DNA of 64,000 nt, from positions 1,748,501 to 1,812,500 of the forward strand of contig NZ_CP032418.1 of assembly GCF_003595195.1 (NCBI RefSeq). Direction: 5' to 3'. Source of the DNA: Paenisporosarcina cavernae. Its GTDB lineage: Bacteria > Bacillota > Bacilli > Bacillales_A > Planococcaceae. Positions within the stretch are counted from its first letter, which is position 1, and every line of letters begins with the position of its first letter. The position numbers were made by a program, and so were the translations under genes. A model generated the notes under the pieces. That model did no database searches. It had not been told where the DNA came from and saw only the letters and a list, made by a program, of their open reading frames with translations. Shown in pieces: positions 1-8,287 of this stretch.

Positions 1-1018
1 AATACAGCAATCCACCAGTCGTTTTCAGATTCGGGTCATGTGCTGGATTGGATAATCCGTGCATACCGAACATTTTTCGTGACGTTAGCTGACCGTTTGG
101 ACCATTGGTGTACTCTGCATATGGAGAGCCAGTTTCGCTATACTCCTTATGAAGCGTTGTGGAGTCGCCTTCATAGAGGTACGTGGTCTCTTTGTGATAG
201 ACCTGCGCTTCTCCATTCTCACCATATTGCTTGTACAGCCCAATTTTCTTCCCTTTTCCTGGATTATTAAAGGGTCCTGATCCTTTCCCAGCATTGCCAG
301 CGGCATTGTGGCAATTTGCCTTTCCATTTCCTTTTCCATTGTTTGAATGACCATTTTCGTTCTTTTTCTCGTCGCCTCTCCCATTATTTCCTTTGTTTTT
401 ATCATTTCCTTTTTTGATGCCTTCGTATTCTTTCCACGACATTTCCTCTCGGTATACTCTTCGACCAAGTCCATCATAGGAGTAACTGACATAACTTTCA
501 TCCTGGAATTCTGCGAGTGTTAATTGATTGGCATTGTTAAAGGTATAGCTTGTTTTTCCTTCCGCATTTTCCGAGGATTGAATGTTTCCATTCGCATCAT
601 ACGAAAAGCTTGTGTCACCTTCTTCTATTAATTGGTTTGACGCATTGTATGAATAGGTAACCGTAAAATCGTCATTTGTCATTGTGAGACGGTTACCCAT
701 TTTATCGTACGTATAGTAAACGTTCGTTACTGGTTCTAGTAAATAATCTGGCAAATCATCGACACGTTCCACATTCTCATCGAATTCGATTGTGCCGTCT
801 GGACCACACGCAATCGGTGATTCCTTTTTCTTTCCTTTTCCATTTTGACCGAAATTTTCTTTATCTCCACTTTTGTTATTTCCATTATTGTTTCCATTTT
901 GACCACTGATTCCTTTGCCGTTTCCATTCCCCTCATTCTTAGGAGATGGAGTAGCTTTTTCTTTTTCATTCGGCTGGCTCGCGATTGAAACAGAACTCTT
1001 GTTCACACTATTTTTCTT
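1..1018 (-). pseudogene. RHS/YD-repeat protein, C-terminal part (out of frame, runs off window)
   Basis: This is the continuation of the YD-repeat gene to its right, shifted by one base. Read on the minus strand in the frame open from 1018 to 1, it gives a Gly/Asn/Lys-rich linker (about 1000-830), further YD-type repeats such as YYTYDKMGNRLTMT and SYDGLGRRVYREE, then the start of the conserved RHS core (GMHGLSNPAHDPNLKTTGGL) at the window edge. It has no start codon with a ribosome binding site. The frame is lost at a run of T (1011-1015, or TTT at 1017-1019) where adding one base restores continuity. In this family the core is followed by a variable C-terminal tip, often a toxin, which lies outside the window. 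Either a real frameshift or a homopolymer sequencing error. Confidence 0.8.
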
Positions 1019-4000
1019 TCAGTATCTGTGTTGTTGCCTTTCGTGTTACCATCTTCTGGCGTATCGGGTGCCAGTTTTAATGCGCGAATTTTTTCTTCTG
1101 GGTACGTGACCTCTATTAGTCGTTCAAGTGCATCATAACTGTAAGCTGTCTGTGCTCCATCTTCTTCTGTTTGAAGGATTCGGTTCCCATTTTTATCATA
1201 ATCATACGTAAAGGAAGAGAATACACCTTCTGTGTTTTCGTTTTCAATCGTCGATAAGTTTCCATCTAAGTTAAAGGAACGAGTAATCGAATTTCCATTA
1301 CCTAAAATGCGGGATATCTCTCTTCCAAGTCCATTGTAATCAAATGTACTCACGAGTTCTTCTGGATCCGTTACACTTGTGAGTTGGTTGCGTTCATCAT
1401 ACGTGTATGTGGTGGTACGGTCTTCACTGTTTGTTATTTGCAAGATATTGCCAACTAGATCATGCTGATACGTCAACATTTTATTCATCGTATGATTTGT
1501 TTGAGATGTCATTCTTCCAAGCGCATCATACGAATAAGTCTCTAAGGATGCAGGAGATTTCACCTCAGTCAACCGTCCAACTTTATCGTGTGTATAAGAA
1601 TGCACTTCGTCTCCATAGTCTATTGAGGAAAGCTGGTTTAATGCGGTATAAGAATAGTTAATCGTATTTCCTTCTGGCATTGTTTGACTTGCTAACTCAC
1701 CCGCAAGATTATAGGAATAACGAGTTGTGTAGCCTAGTGCGTTCGTTTCATTAGCAAGTTGACCATTTAAATTGTAGTTTCTTGAACGTAGATTGCCATT
1801 AGCGTCTTGTTCCTTAATTAATTGCCCAGCCACATCATATTCGTACTTGGAAATACTACCTAACGCATCTTCCACTGCTGTTAACAAATTTAGGGAATTG
1901 TATTTATACTTTGTCGAATCACCCATTGGGTTTTTTAGAGAGAGTAAATTTCCCATTTTGTCATATGAATAGGTCGTACTATTGCCTTCTGGGGAGGTTA
2001 CTTTTTTCACTTGAGACATCGGATCGTATTCGTACTTTGTTCTTCCACCAATTGCGTCGATCGTTTCTTCTAAGTTCCCCACCTTATCATACTTCCACTT
2101 TGTTACAAATCCTTTCGGATCTTCGTGTTGAACTAATTGCCCAAGCTTGTCATAGGTATACGTATTTTCATGCAGTAAAGGATCTAGTTCTTTTATAAGG
2201 TTTCCTTCTGGATCATACTCAAATCGATTTTCATATCCTAATGGTCCAGATTTTTTGAGTAAATTTCCTACCTTGTCATACGTAAATTCCCATTCTTCAT
2301 CTTCCGCATTTTTCTGCTCTGTCAGTCGACCGAGTAAATCATAAACGTAAGACGTTTTATTGCCATCTGAATCTTCTGTGGTAATTCTATTTCCTTGTAT
2401 GTCATACGCATGTTTTGTTGCACGATTTAATGGATCTGTTAGCTGAATGTTTCTTCCCAACTGGTCATATTCATATAGCCAAAGCCCTCCTTCTGGTTCC
2501 TTCACGGTAGTAAGATTTCCGCTTAAATCGAAGGTGAAGGCTTGAACTCCGCCGTGAGGGAGAACTTGTTGTATCACACGATTTAGCTGATCGTATTGAT
2601 ACGATGTTTTTCCAACAAGTGGATTCTCAAATGATAGGAGATTTCCTACTGAATCATACGTATAGTTGGTGTTAAACCCATTTTTATCTGTATGACGAAC
2701 GAGATTTCCCACTGTATCGTACGCCATTAATTCTGAGCTACCATTTGCATCAATAATTTCTGTAGCTCTTCCAAGTTCATCAAACTGATACGTTGTTTTG
2801 TAGCCTAGTGGATCTGTTTCTTCAATTAATTGATCCAACGCATCATATTTTTGAATAGTAACAGCACCAACAGCATCTTTCAATTTAACGATGCCTTCTA
2901 TGTCATCATATTGTACTGACGTGGTATTATCCCGACGGTCTGTTTTAGTTACTAGTCGATTTAATAAGTCGTAAGTAAAAACAGAGCTTTTTCCCATCGG
3001 ATCCACTATTTCTGTTATATTCCCAACTGAATCATACGTATTTTTTACGACACCGTCTAACGGATCAACAATTTTCACAGCTCTTCCTAAATCATCGAAC
3101 TCGTAAGTTGTGTTTCCTCCATCAGGAGTAGTAAGCTCCGTCATCCGACCAGCTTTATCGTAGTGGTATTCCGTTTTTTGGTTCAATGCATTTATCGACG
3201 CTGTTGTATTACCTAGCACATCATATTGGTACTTTTCCGTAGTTGAATCAGGATTCGTCACAGTTACTAATTCACCTAGAAGATTATAGGTAAACTGTGT
3301 TTTTTGACCAAGTGCATTTGTCATATCGATTAAGTTGCCTAACGCATCGTAGTTGTAAGAGGTTGTTCGTTCTAAGGGGTCTATTTCCTTTATTAGACGT
3401 CCAAGCTGGTCATATTCCATCGTTAACGAAGAACCATTAGGTTTCGTTATTGTGATTGGCTGCTCAGAAGCTTCATACGTGTATTTCGTCACTTCCCCTA
3501 GCGGATCTATCGCTTCTGTTACCCGACCGATTGCATCGTATTTCCACTTGTTCTGATAGCCAAGTGGATTTTGCAAAGAAAGAACTCTCCCCATTACATC
3601 ATAGGAAACTTCTGTTTCACCCCTATGATCCTTCGTTTTTTGAACTCTTCCTTGCTCGTCGTAACTGAACGTTGTTGTTAAATTCAAAGGATTTATAAGC
3701 TGATGTAGTTGTCCTAATTCGTTGTACCGATATTTCGTCACCGCTCCGTTAGGCAATGTTTCCGATGAAAGTTGATCTAATTTCGTATAGGTCATTTTTG
3801 TTTTTTGACCTAGTGCATCCACAATTTCAACCGGACGACCTACTTCGTCAAATATAGTCTCTGTCTTTTCATCCTCCGCATTGATATAGGATGCTAATTG
3901 TCCACGGTCATTGTATTTGTATTGCAGCGTTGAACCGTCGGGACGGGTATATTTCGTGGTATTTTTTTCAACATCGTAAGACCATTTATGGAGGCGGTTC

Positions 4001-5481
4001 AATGAATCTTTTAATTCGATCAGCCTATTTAAATTGTCGTACGTGTATTCTTGCTTAGTATCCATAGGACCGTTTACAACTACGACACGTCCCATGACAT
4101 CATATTCTAACGTTGTTTTTTCTCCTAATGCATTGGTCGTAGAGGTCATCCAACCGAGAGAATTATACAAGTATTCTGTTTTCCCACCTGTAGCATCCGT
4201 GACCTGTACTAAATTCCCTGCAGTGTCGTACGTATAATGAGTTTGATGACCCAGTGCATTTTTAAGGGATGCAACTTGTCCACCTGGATAGTACGCGTAT
4301 TCTTCTGATGTAGCATCTCTAAATGTTTGTTTGATTAATTGCTTGGCTGCATCATATTGAAAACTCTCTTTTGACTCATCGGGATATATTTTCTCTTTCA
4401 ACATACCTAATGAATCGTACGTATACTGAAGTGTTTGACCATCAAACGATGTCTCTTTTATTAACTTACCTAACTCGTCATACTGATAGGTTTGTTTTCG
4501 TCCGATAGGGTCTGTAATCGAAACGATTTGTTGGCTCTTATTATATTTATACGTTGTTTCGCGATGTAACTCGTCTTTTACGGATACTAATTGTCCTTTT
4601 AAATTATAAGTATAGGATAAATTACCAGCCGGAGATTCTACTTTTTCAATTCCGTAATCTCCGTATTTAGTTGAAGTTGCCCCTTTAATGGTTGTGTGTT
4701 TTGTTAGACGTCCAAGTTTGTCCCATTCAAATGACTCCTTGTTCTTTCCTGGATGCATGATGGTTTCCACTCGACCATTTTCATCATATGCATAGCGAAT
4801 CGTTTGATCAGTTGGTAATGTCACCGTAACGATGCGACCAGAGGGATCATATTCATTTAATGTTTGATGTCCAAGTTCGTTCGTGAAAGCAATTACTCTT
4901 CCCGCTCGATCATAGGAATATTTTTGGGTTTTCCCATTTTCATTTTTTACCTCGGCTAAATTTCCGTTTGTAAGATAGGAATAGAATTCAGACGAACCGT
5001 TTGGTTGTTTAATTGAAAGCAATCTCCCCATCATATCGAAGGAATACGACGTCACTTCATTTAATGCATTGGTTACTTTATCTAAGAAGCCGAATTGATC
5101 ATATTGAAATTGCATTAACTGACCAATTGCATCCTTCGTCCATATTAAGTCTCCATTTGAATTGTATCCATTCGTCGATCGAACTCCATTTACGTTTTGT
5201 TCAATCATATTTCCACGATCATCATACACATAACTGGTATGTTGCCCTGTAGAAGTTGTAATTGTTTTGGGTTTATTCCAAGGATCGGTGTATGTATACG
5301 ATGTAACAACGCCAAATCGGTCCGTCTGGCTTGTTAAACGTTCTTTGTCATCATAAACATACGTATCTGTCCCAAATTTATCCGTCTTTTTTGTCATATT
5401 TTTTTTATCGTTGTATTCAAATGAAATTTGGTTTTGTAGCGGGTCCATCATTTTGACAATTTTGTTGTTTTGAATCGTCAT
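1003..5481 (-). CDS. YD-repeat (RHS) protein, central repeat region
   Basis: About 1490 residues made almost entirely of YD repeats: units of roughly 20-22 residues with a core like YxYDxxGRLxxxxxP/TxxxG, for example YDALGNLIDMTNALGQKT. In RHS and teneurin-like proteins these wind into a large beta-shell that encloses a C-terminal cargo. The same frame stays open and repeat-like upstream to 5739, directly after an amber codon at 5740-5742, so the ATG at 5481 is internal and not a true start. The gene belongs with 5740-6645 (N-terminus) and 1-1018 (C-terminus). It ends at a frameshift inside the Asn/Thr-rich linker. Probably a surface or secreted contact-dependent toxin carrier or adhesin; the specific role is inference. 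Confidence 0.85.
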   Translation of the reverse strand: MTIQNNKIVKMMDPLQNQISFEYNDKKNMTKKTDKFGTDTYVYDDKERLTSQTDRFGVVTSYTYTDPWNKPKTITTSTGQHTSYVYDDRGNMIEQNVNGVRSTNGYNSNGDLIWTKDAIGQLMQFQYDQFGFLDKVTNALNEVTSYSFDMMGRLLSIKQPNGSSEFYSYLTNGNLAEVKNENGKTQKYSYDRAGRVIAFTNELGHQTLNEYDPSGRIVTVTLPTDQTIRYAYDENGRVETIMHPGKNKESFEWDKLGRLTKHTTIKGATSTKYGDYGIEKVESPAGNLSYTYNLKGQLVSVKDELHRETTYKYNKSQQIVSITDPIGRKQTYQYDELGKLIKETSFDGQTLQYTYDSLGMLKEKIYPDESKESFQYDAAKQLIKQTFRDATSEEYAYYPGGQVASLKNALGHQTHYTYDTAGNLVQVTDATGGKTEYLYNSLGWMTSTTNALGEKTTLEYDVMGRVVVVNGPMDTKQEYTYDNLNRLIELKDSLNRLHKWSYDVEKNTTKYTRPDGSTLQYKYNDRGQLASYINAEDEKTETIFDEVGRPVEIVDALGQKTKMTYTKLDQLSSETLPNGAVTKYRYNELGQLHQLINPLNLTTTFSYDEQGRVQKTKDHRGETEVSYDVMGRVLSLQNPLGYQNKWKYDAIGRVTEAIDPLGEVTKYTYEASEQPITITKPNGSSLTMEYDQLGRLIKEIDPLERTTSYNYDALGNLIDMTNALGQKTQFTYNLLGELVTVTNPDSTTEKYQYDVLGNTTASINALNQKTEYHYDKAGRMTELTTPDGGNTTYEFDDLGRAVKIVDPLDGVVKNTYDSVGNITEIVDPMGKSSVFTYDLLNRLVTKTDRRDNTTSVQYDDIEGIVKLKDAVGAVTIQKYDALDQLIEETDPLGYKTTYQFDELGRATEIIDANGSSELMAYDTVGNLVRHTDKNGFNTNYTYDSVGNLLSFENPLVGKTSYQYDQLNRVIQQVLPHGGVQAFTFDLSGNLTTVKEPEGGLWLYEYDQLGRNIQLTDPLNRATKHAYDIQGNRITTEDSDGNKTSYVYDLLGRLTEQKNAEDEEWEFTYDKVGNLLKKSGPLGYENRFEYDPEGNLIKELDPLLHENTYTYDKLGQLVQHEDPKGFVTKWKYDKVGNLEETIDAIGGRTKYEYDPMSQVKKVTSPEGNSTTYSYDKMGNLLSLKNPMGDSTKYKYNSLNLLTAVEDALGSISKYEYDVAGQLIKEQDANGNLRSRNYNLNGQLANETNALGYTTRYSYNLAGELASQTMPEGNTINYSYTALNQLSSIDYGDEVHSYTHDKVGRLTEVKSPASLETYSYDALGRMTSQTNHTMNKMLTYQHDLVGNILQITNSEDRTTTYTYDERNQLTSVTDPEELVSTFDYNGLGREISRILGNGNSITRSFNLDGNLSTIENENTEGVFSSFTYDYDKNGNRILQTEEDGAQTAYSYDALERLIEVTYPEEKIRALKLAPDTPEDGNTKGNNTDTERKIV

Positions 5482-5739
5482 TTGCCATGCATCATTTGAA
5501 GCATTTTTTTTGATCGTTTTAGTTAGCTGTTTACTTGAATCGACCGTGTACTCATAGGAAGTGACGATTGAATTCGTTGCATCCTTTACTGAAATGACAC
5601 GATCATCGGCGTTGTAGTTAAAAGTAGTTTTCTCGTTCTCGCCATTAATTACCCCGTTTAGCCTTCCATCCCCATCATAGGTATAGGAAACCTTCTTACC
5701 TCCAGGATACGATATATTCGTTAGTCTCTTCTTCGTGTC

Positions 5740-6645
5740 CTAAGAGAATGAAATTTTGTCATAGTTAGGACTTGCTAGTTGGCTTACCAATTCGCCTTGC
5801 CATTCAATTTCAGTCACTCTGCCTTTTTCGTCTGTAATCTTACTTATTTTACCGCTTGAATTATAGTCATACGTTAAACGGTTTCCCAAACGGTCAGTTT
5901 GTTGGATCATTTTCCCCATCTTAGTTGGCTGATTTTCTCTCCACGGTGCAGAATAACCATAATATGTGATTTTATTTTTTTCTGGTGTCTCCACTACATA
6001 CTCAAATTGACCGATACGTGTTAATACATCTCCATTTTCTGCTTTTGTGTAATGACCTTTATGTAATTCGTAGTTCGTCATCGTGTCATTATCGTACTCT
6101 GTTATAAAACCATCCGGATCATCTTTGACAAAACGATAGTTCATAATCGTACCGTCTTGACGTTCTTCCCCCATCTCAAAGTCAGCAAACATTTGTAAGG
6201 AAGAATCTAATTTCGTTTCCCACCCCAGTCCAAATGGCCCAACTTTGTCGTTCGCGCTAGAATAGTTTCTTGAAAACGATAGTTTTAATCCCTCTCCAGG
6301 AACTTCAATATCCTTTTCTGAAATTTCCAAATACCCTGTTTCGACATTTACAGGATATTCTACTTGCGGAGTAGTTGCTGGATTTCTCTCGGGATCCTGT
6401 CTAGGAGAAATTTGATTGTTCGGTACTTCTGGTACCGTAATAGGTAGAGTTGGTTGAATAGCTTTTGAAGGATCCATCATGGGTTGATGTGGATCGAAGG
6501 GAGGTAACATATTCGTCAAACTGCTTAAAGGAGTTGGAGTATTGAAGACACCTCCATTTCTTGCAGCTTGAGCAGGATACGTTAAAATTGTGGAAAATAA
6601 AAGAAACATAATGATTAAAAGATTTACAACGGTTTTTTTGTTCAT
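5740..6645 (-). CDS. RHS/YD-repeat protein, N-terminal part with signal peptide
   Basis: 301 residues. Residues 1-27 form a Sec signal peptide (MNKKTV, hydrophobic core LLIIMFLLFSTILTY, cleavage near PAQA). Residues about 95-150 match the N-terminal entry domain of RHS proteins, with NVETGYLEISEKDIEVPGEG followed by LSFSRNYSS. The first YD-like repeats follow (DRLGNRLTYDYNSSG). Translation stops at TAG (5740-5742), but the same frame continues with perfect YD repeats (KKRLTNISYPGGKKVSYTYD), so the stop looks like one substitution in a longer gene. The start ATG has a weak AGGGAAAGGGAATG region upstream. The leader contains a c-di-GMP-I riboswitch. Export is seen; a function in adhesion or competition is inferred from the family. 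Confidence 0.85.
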   Translation of the reverse strand: MNKKTVVNLLIIMFLLFSTILTYPAQAARNGGVFNTPTPLSSLTNMLPPFDPHQPMMDPSKAIQPTLPITVPEVPNNQISPRQDPERNPATTPQVEYPVNVETGYLEISEKDIEVPGEGLKLSFSRNYSSANDKVGPFGLGWETKLDSSLQMFADFEMGEERQDGTIMNYRFVKDDPDGFITEYDNDTMTNYELHKGHYTKAENGDVLTRIGQFEYVVETPEKNKITYYGYSAPWRENQPTKMGKMIQQTDRLGNRLTYDYNSSGKISKITDEKGRVTEIEWQGELVSQLASPNYDKISFS

Positions 6646-6728
6646 AATTCATTCCCTTTCCCTACCGGAAAAGACAAACATACATAATGAGGTACCCATT
6701 TTCACAAAAAACTATAGGTTTATGTATC

Positions 6729-6812
6729 TACGATAACCCAACCGTCATGGCGTTTAATATGCTTTAGACCTGTGGCTTTGCGTCCTTATCTTTCGATAAG
6801 TTTGCCTTTTTA
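6729..6812 (-). promoter_or_regulatory. Cyclic di-GMP-I (GEMM-I) riboswitch
   Basis: The minus strand reads GGCAAAC, a hairpin capped by a GAAA tetraloop, then GGACGCAAAGCCAC, AGGTCTAAA, a variable stem, and CATGACGGTTGGGTTATCG. This is the order of conserved blocks of the c-di-GMP-I aptamer: the GCAAAC segment, the GNRA-capped P2, the GACGCAAAGC joining strand and the GGG-containing tetraloop receptor side. It sits 84 bases upstream of the start of the RHS N-terminal gene on the same strand. I see no strong intrinsic terminator between aptamer and start, so control could be translational. Assigned from sequence pattern only. Confidence 0.88.
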
Positions 6813-7021
6813 CGGATATTAGTTTAATAGTCTTGCGTCCTATTAACTATATACATAACTTTACAAAAATACACTACTTTTTTGCATTATTTACTATTTT
6901 TTGAAATTACCTAGGGATTTTAGCTATGAAATAGGAGATTTTCTAGTGTGAAAGTTTATAGAGAGGTACGTTGCGACGTCAATGAATAGTAAATAAAGAG
7001 TCGGAATTTTTTGCATAAGAA

Positions 7022-7046
7022 AACCTCGCTTAACATAAGCGAGGTT
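7022..7046 (-). terminator. Stranded former sufB/suf-operon terminator
   Basis: Perfect 10-bp stem AACCTCGCTT/AAGCGAGGTT with a 5-base loop, followed on the minus strand by TTTTCTTA. It lies 16 bases beyond the stop codon of the sufB 3'-end remnant at 7063-7101, where a suf-operon terminator would lie before phage integration. Confidence 0.8.
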
Positions 7047-7062
7047 CGTTTTACTTTATTTG

Positions 7063-7101
7063 TTACCCGATAGAACCTTCCATTTCGACTTTAATTAGGC
7101 G
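7063..7101 (-). other. attL: displaced 3' end of host sufB
   Basis: On the minus strand these 39 bases read RLIKVEMEGSIG then stop, the same as the end of SufB ([12 protein letters not shown]) encoded at 43551. The longest identical stretch shared with the right end is 14 bp, ACCTTCCATTTCGA (7075-7088 and 43563-43576), in the same orientation, with more matching bases on both sides. This marks the left attachment site, and the host's original sufB tail was left here when the phage integrated. Confidence 0.9.
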
Positions 7102-7190
7102 AAAACAAAACATCAAAACGTATTAAAACGCCGTTTCTTACTAATATATCTATTCAATATTTCGTTGTTTTCGTTGCCTTTCGCAATTAA

Positions 7191-7213
7191 TGGTATCAAA
7201 AGTGGTATCACTG
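7191..7213 (+). repeat. Tandem GGTATCA half-sites near attL (integrase arm-type sites)
   Basis: ATGGTATCAAAAGTGGTATCAC holds two direct copies of GGTATCA 11 bp apart. Nearly the same pair (ATGGTATCAAAAAGGTATCAC) occurs at 43487-43507 beside attR in the same orientation. Paired direct repeats flanking the core are typical arm-binding sites for tyrosine integrases. Confidence 0.6.
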
Positions 7214-7252
7214 AGAGTCTTTCGAATAACATATAACTTTCAAAAATATTGT

Positions 7253-7282
7253 AAAAAGCCCTTCCTAATTGGAGGGGCTTTT
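7253..7282 (-). terminator. Terminator after the leftmost phage gene
   Basis: Hairpin AAAAGCCCTTCC/GGAGGGGCTTTT with loop TAATT at the 3' end of the gene at 7265-7585. On the minus strand it is followed by TTTTTAC. It closes the leftward YolD operon before attL. Confidence 0.75.
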
Positions 7283-7585
7283 ACTGTTTTTGACTTTATA
7301 CTTTCTTTTTTTCACTTCATAGATATTTGAACCAGCCATTAAATCGCGCAGCCTACCTAATTGAAACAATACTACATCTATACTTTCTACTTTTTCAAAT
7401 ACCAGTGAAACAGGTGCATCATTAACAGAAGTCGTTGGACTATCGTTTGCAACAACATCGCCTATTGGTAATTGTTCTATTTCCTCAAATTGAATCATGC
7501 CCCAATTATTTTCTTCTGAATAAGCTAAAACCGCTCCTACATCTCCAGTACCGAATTTCACTTGTACATTATTTTTTATTGGCAT
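7265..7585 (-). CDS. Hypothetical phage protein
   Basis: 106 residues, not recognised. It is acidic in the middle with a basic C-terminus (VKKRKYKVKNSKS), and the N-terminal VQVKFGTGDVGAVLAYSEE looks like a small beta-rich fold. Start ATG with AGGAGGGAAATAG upstream. It is the last gene of the leftward SOS-type operon after the YolD-like gene, 29 bases downstream, and overlaps the terminator at its 3' end. Function unknown. Confidence 0.6.
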   Translation of the reverse strand: MPIKNNVQVKFGTGDVGAVLAYSEENNWGMIQFEEIEQLPIGDVVANDSPTTSVNDAPVSLVFEKVESIDVVLFQLGRLRDLMAGSNIYEVKKRKYKVKNSKSPSN

Positions 7586-7614
7586 TCTATTTCCCTCCTA
7601 TACTTTTTAGGTTG

Positions 7615-7974
7615 TCATTCCAGAGACATAATCTCCATTAAATTTGTCGCGCAAATATCGTGCTTCCCGAATGGATCCTCGTAAGTCAGTTTCTGACTAT
7701 TTGCTCCAATTATGATTCCTCGATGAAAAACAAATTTACCGTCTTTCCATTCTTTAATACGAACTTCATTTGCTGTCTGGATTGCGATCTCCAATTCTTC
7801 CTGAAGTATCTGCAGGTCGAATTCATCTAGTAAAGGTTTATCTACTTTCCCTATGCTTTCATTCCACTCTCTCATTGCTTTAACATGTTCCGGCAGAAAT
7901 AACGAAGTCCATTTGATATTGCCACGGTCCTTAATGTCGCCTTGCAGCTGCATCGCCCGGTTAATCTTTCTCAT
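7615..7974 (-). CDS. YolD-like family protein
   Basis: 119 residues. The segment KWTSLFLPEHVKAMREW followed by an acidic helix (DEFDLQILQEELEIAIQTAN) and a beta-rich C-terminal half (KEWKDGKFVFHRGIIIGAN) matches the YolD-like family. Family members in B. subtilis and its phages are found with Y-family polymerases of the UvrX/YqjW type and belong to the SOS regulon. No polymerase gene is present here, so its partner may be the host enzyme. The ATG overlaps the stop of the preceding gene by 4 bases (ATGA), showing translational coupling. Expression is probably under the LexA-controlled promoter at 8214-8243. Confidence 0.8.
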   Translation of the reverse strand: MRKINRAMQLQGDIKDRGNIKWTSLFLPEHVKAMREWNESIGKVDKPLLDEFDLQILQEELEIAIQTANEVRIKEWKDGKFVFHRGIIIGANSQKLTYEDPFGKHDICATNLMEIMSLE

Positions 7975-8195
7975 ATCACTACACGTTCCCTTTTTACCAC
8001 TGGAGCGATTGCGAGAACATTATCGATAATAAATGTACGCTTAGCGTTCTTCGTCATACAGAATGCCTGGAACGATGTGGAGTTCATCTTTATTACTTTC
8101 ACGCAACGTTTGGACAACTGGCCGTGTTTATCCATGTAGATCATCTCAACAATCTGATTCAGCTTCATACACTTTCGAATTTGATCTCGCATCAT
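7971..8195 (-). CDS. Small YolD-associated protein, WYL-like fold
   Basis: 74 residues, starting at the ATG at 8195, which has AAAGGAG five bases upstream. The upstream ATG at 8258 is rejected because the promoter and LexA box lie between. The sequence (QIVEMIYMDKHGQLSKRCVK, FCMTKNAKRTFIIDNVLAI) resembles the small WYL-like proteins that commonly precede yolD in Firmicute phages. First gene of the operon, overlapping yolD by 4 bases. Likely a DNA- or ligand-binding accessory of the SOS-linked operon; the exact role is unknown. Confidence 0.7.
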   Translation of the reverse strand: MMRDQIRKCMKLNQIVEMIYMDKHGQLSKRCVKVIKMNSTSFQAFCMTKNAKRTFIIDNVLAIAPVVKRERVVI

Positions 8196-8213
8196 ATTCG
8201 CTCCTTTTCGACT

Positions 8214-8243
8214 ATTATATGCGAACATACGTTCTTTATGCAA
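8214..8243 (-). promoter_or_regulatory. SOS promoter with LexA (DinR) box
   Basis: Minus strand: -35 TTGCAT (8238-8243), 18-bp spacer, -10 TATAAT (8214-8219). Inside the spacer, on the plus strand, 8222-8235 reads CGAACATACGTTCT, matching the B. subtilis LexA consensus CGAACNNNNGTTC. The operator occupies the promoter core 27 bases upstream of the first gene of the YolD operon. Confidence 0.85.
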
Positions 8244-8244
8244 C

Positions 8245-8272
8245 AAAAAGAAAAGCACCTGAGTGGGTGCTT
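8245..8272 (-). terminator. Terminator after the methyltransferase cassette
   Basis: Stem AGCACC/GGGTGCT with loop TGAGT. On the minus strand it is followed by TTTTCTTTTTG. It ends the leftward methyltransferase transcript just before the LexA-controlled promoter. Confidence 0.7.
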
Positions 8273-8287
8273 AAACGCTAAATGATG

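Noticed and set aside
85-501. A 138-codon minus-strand ORF and another at 736-969
   Set aside because: They are out-of-frame shadows; the adjacent frame encodes the RHS core and YD repeats.
6401-6652. An 83-codon minus-strand ORF
   Set aside because: Shadow of the RHS N-terminal gene in another frame, without the signal peptide.
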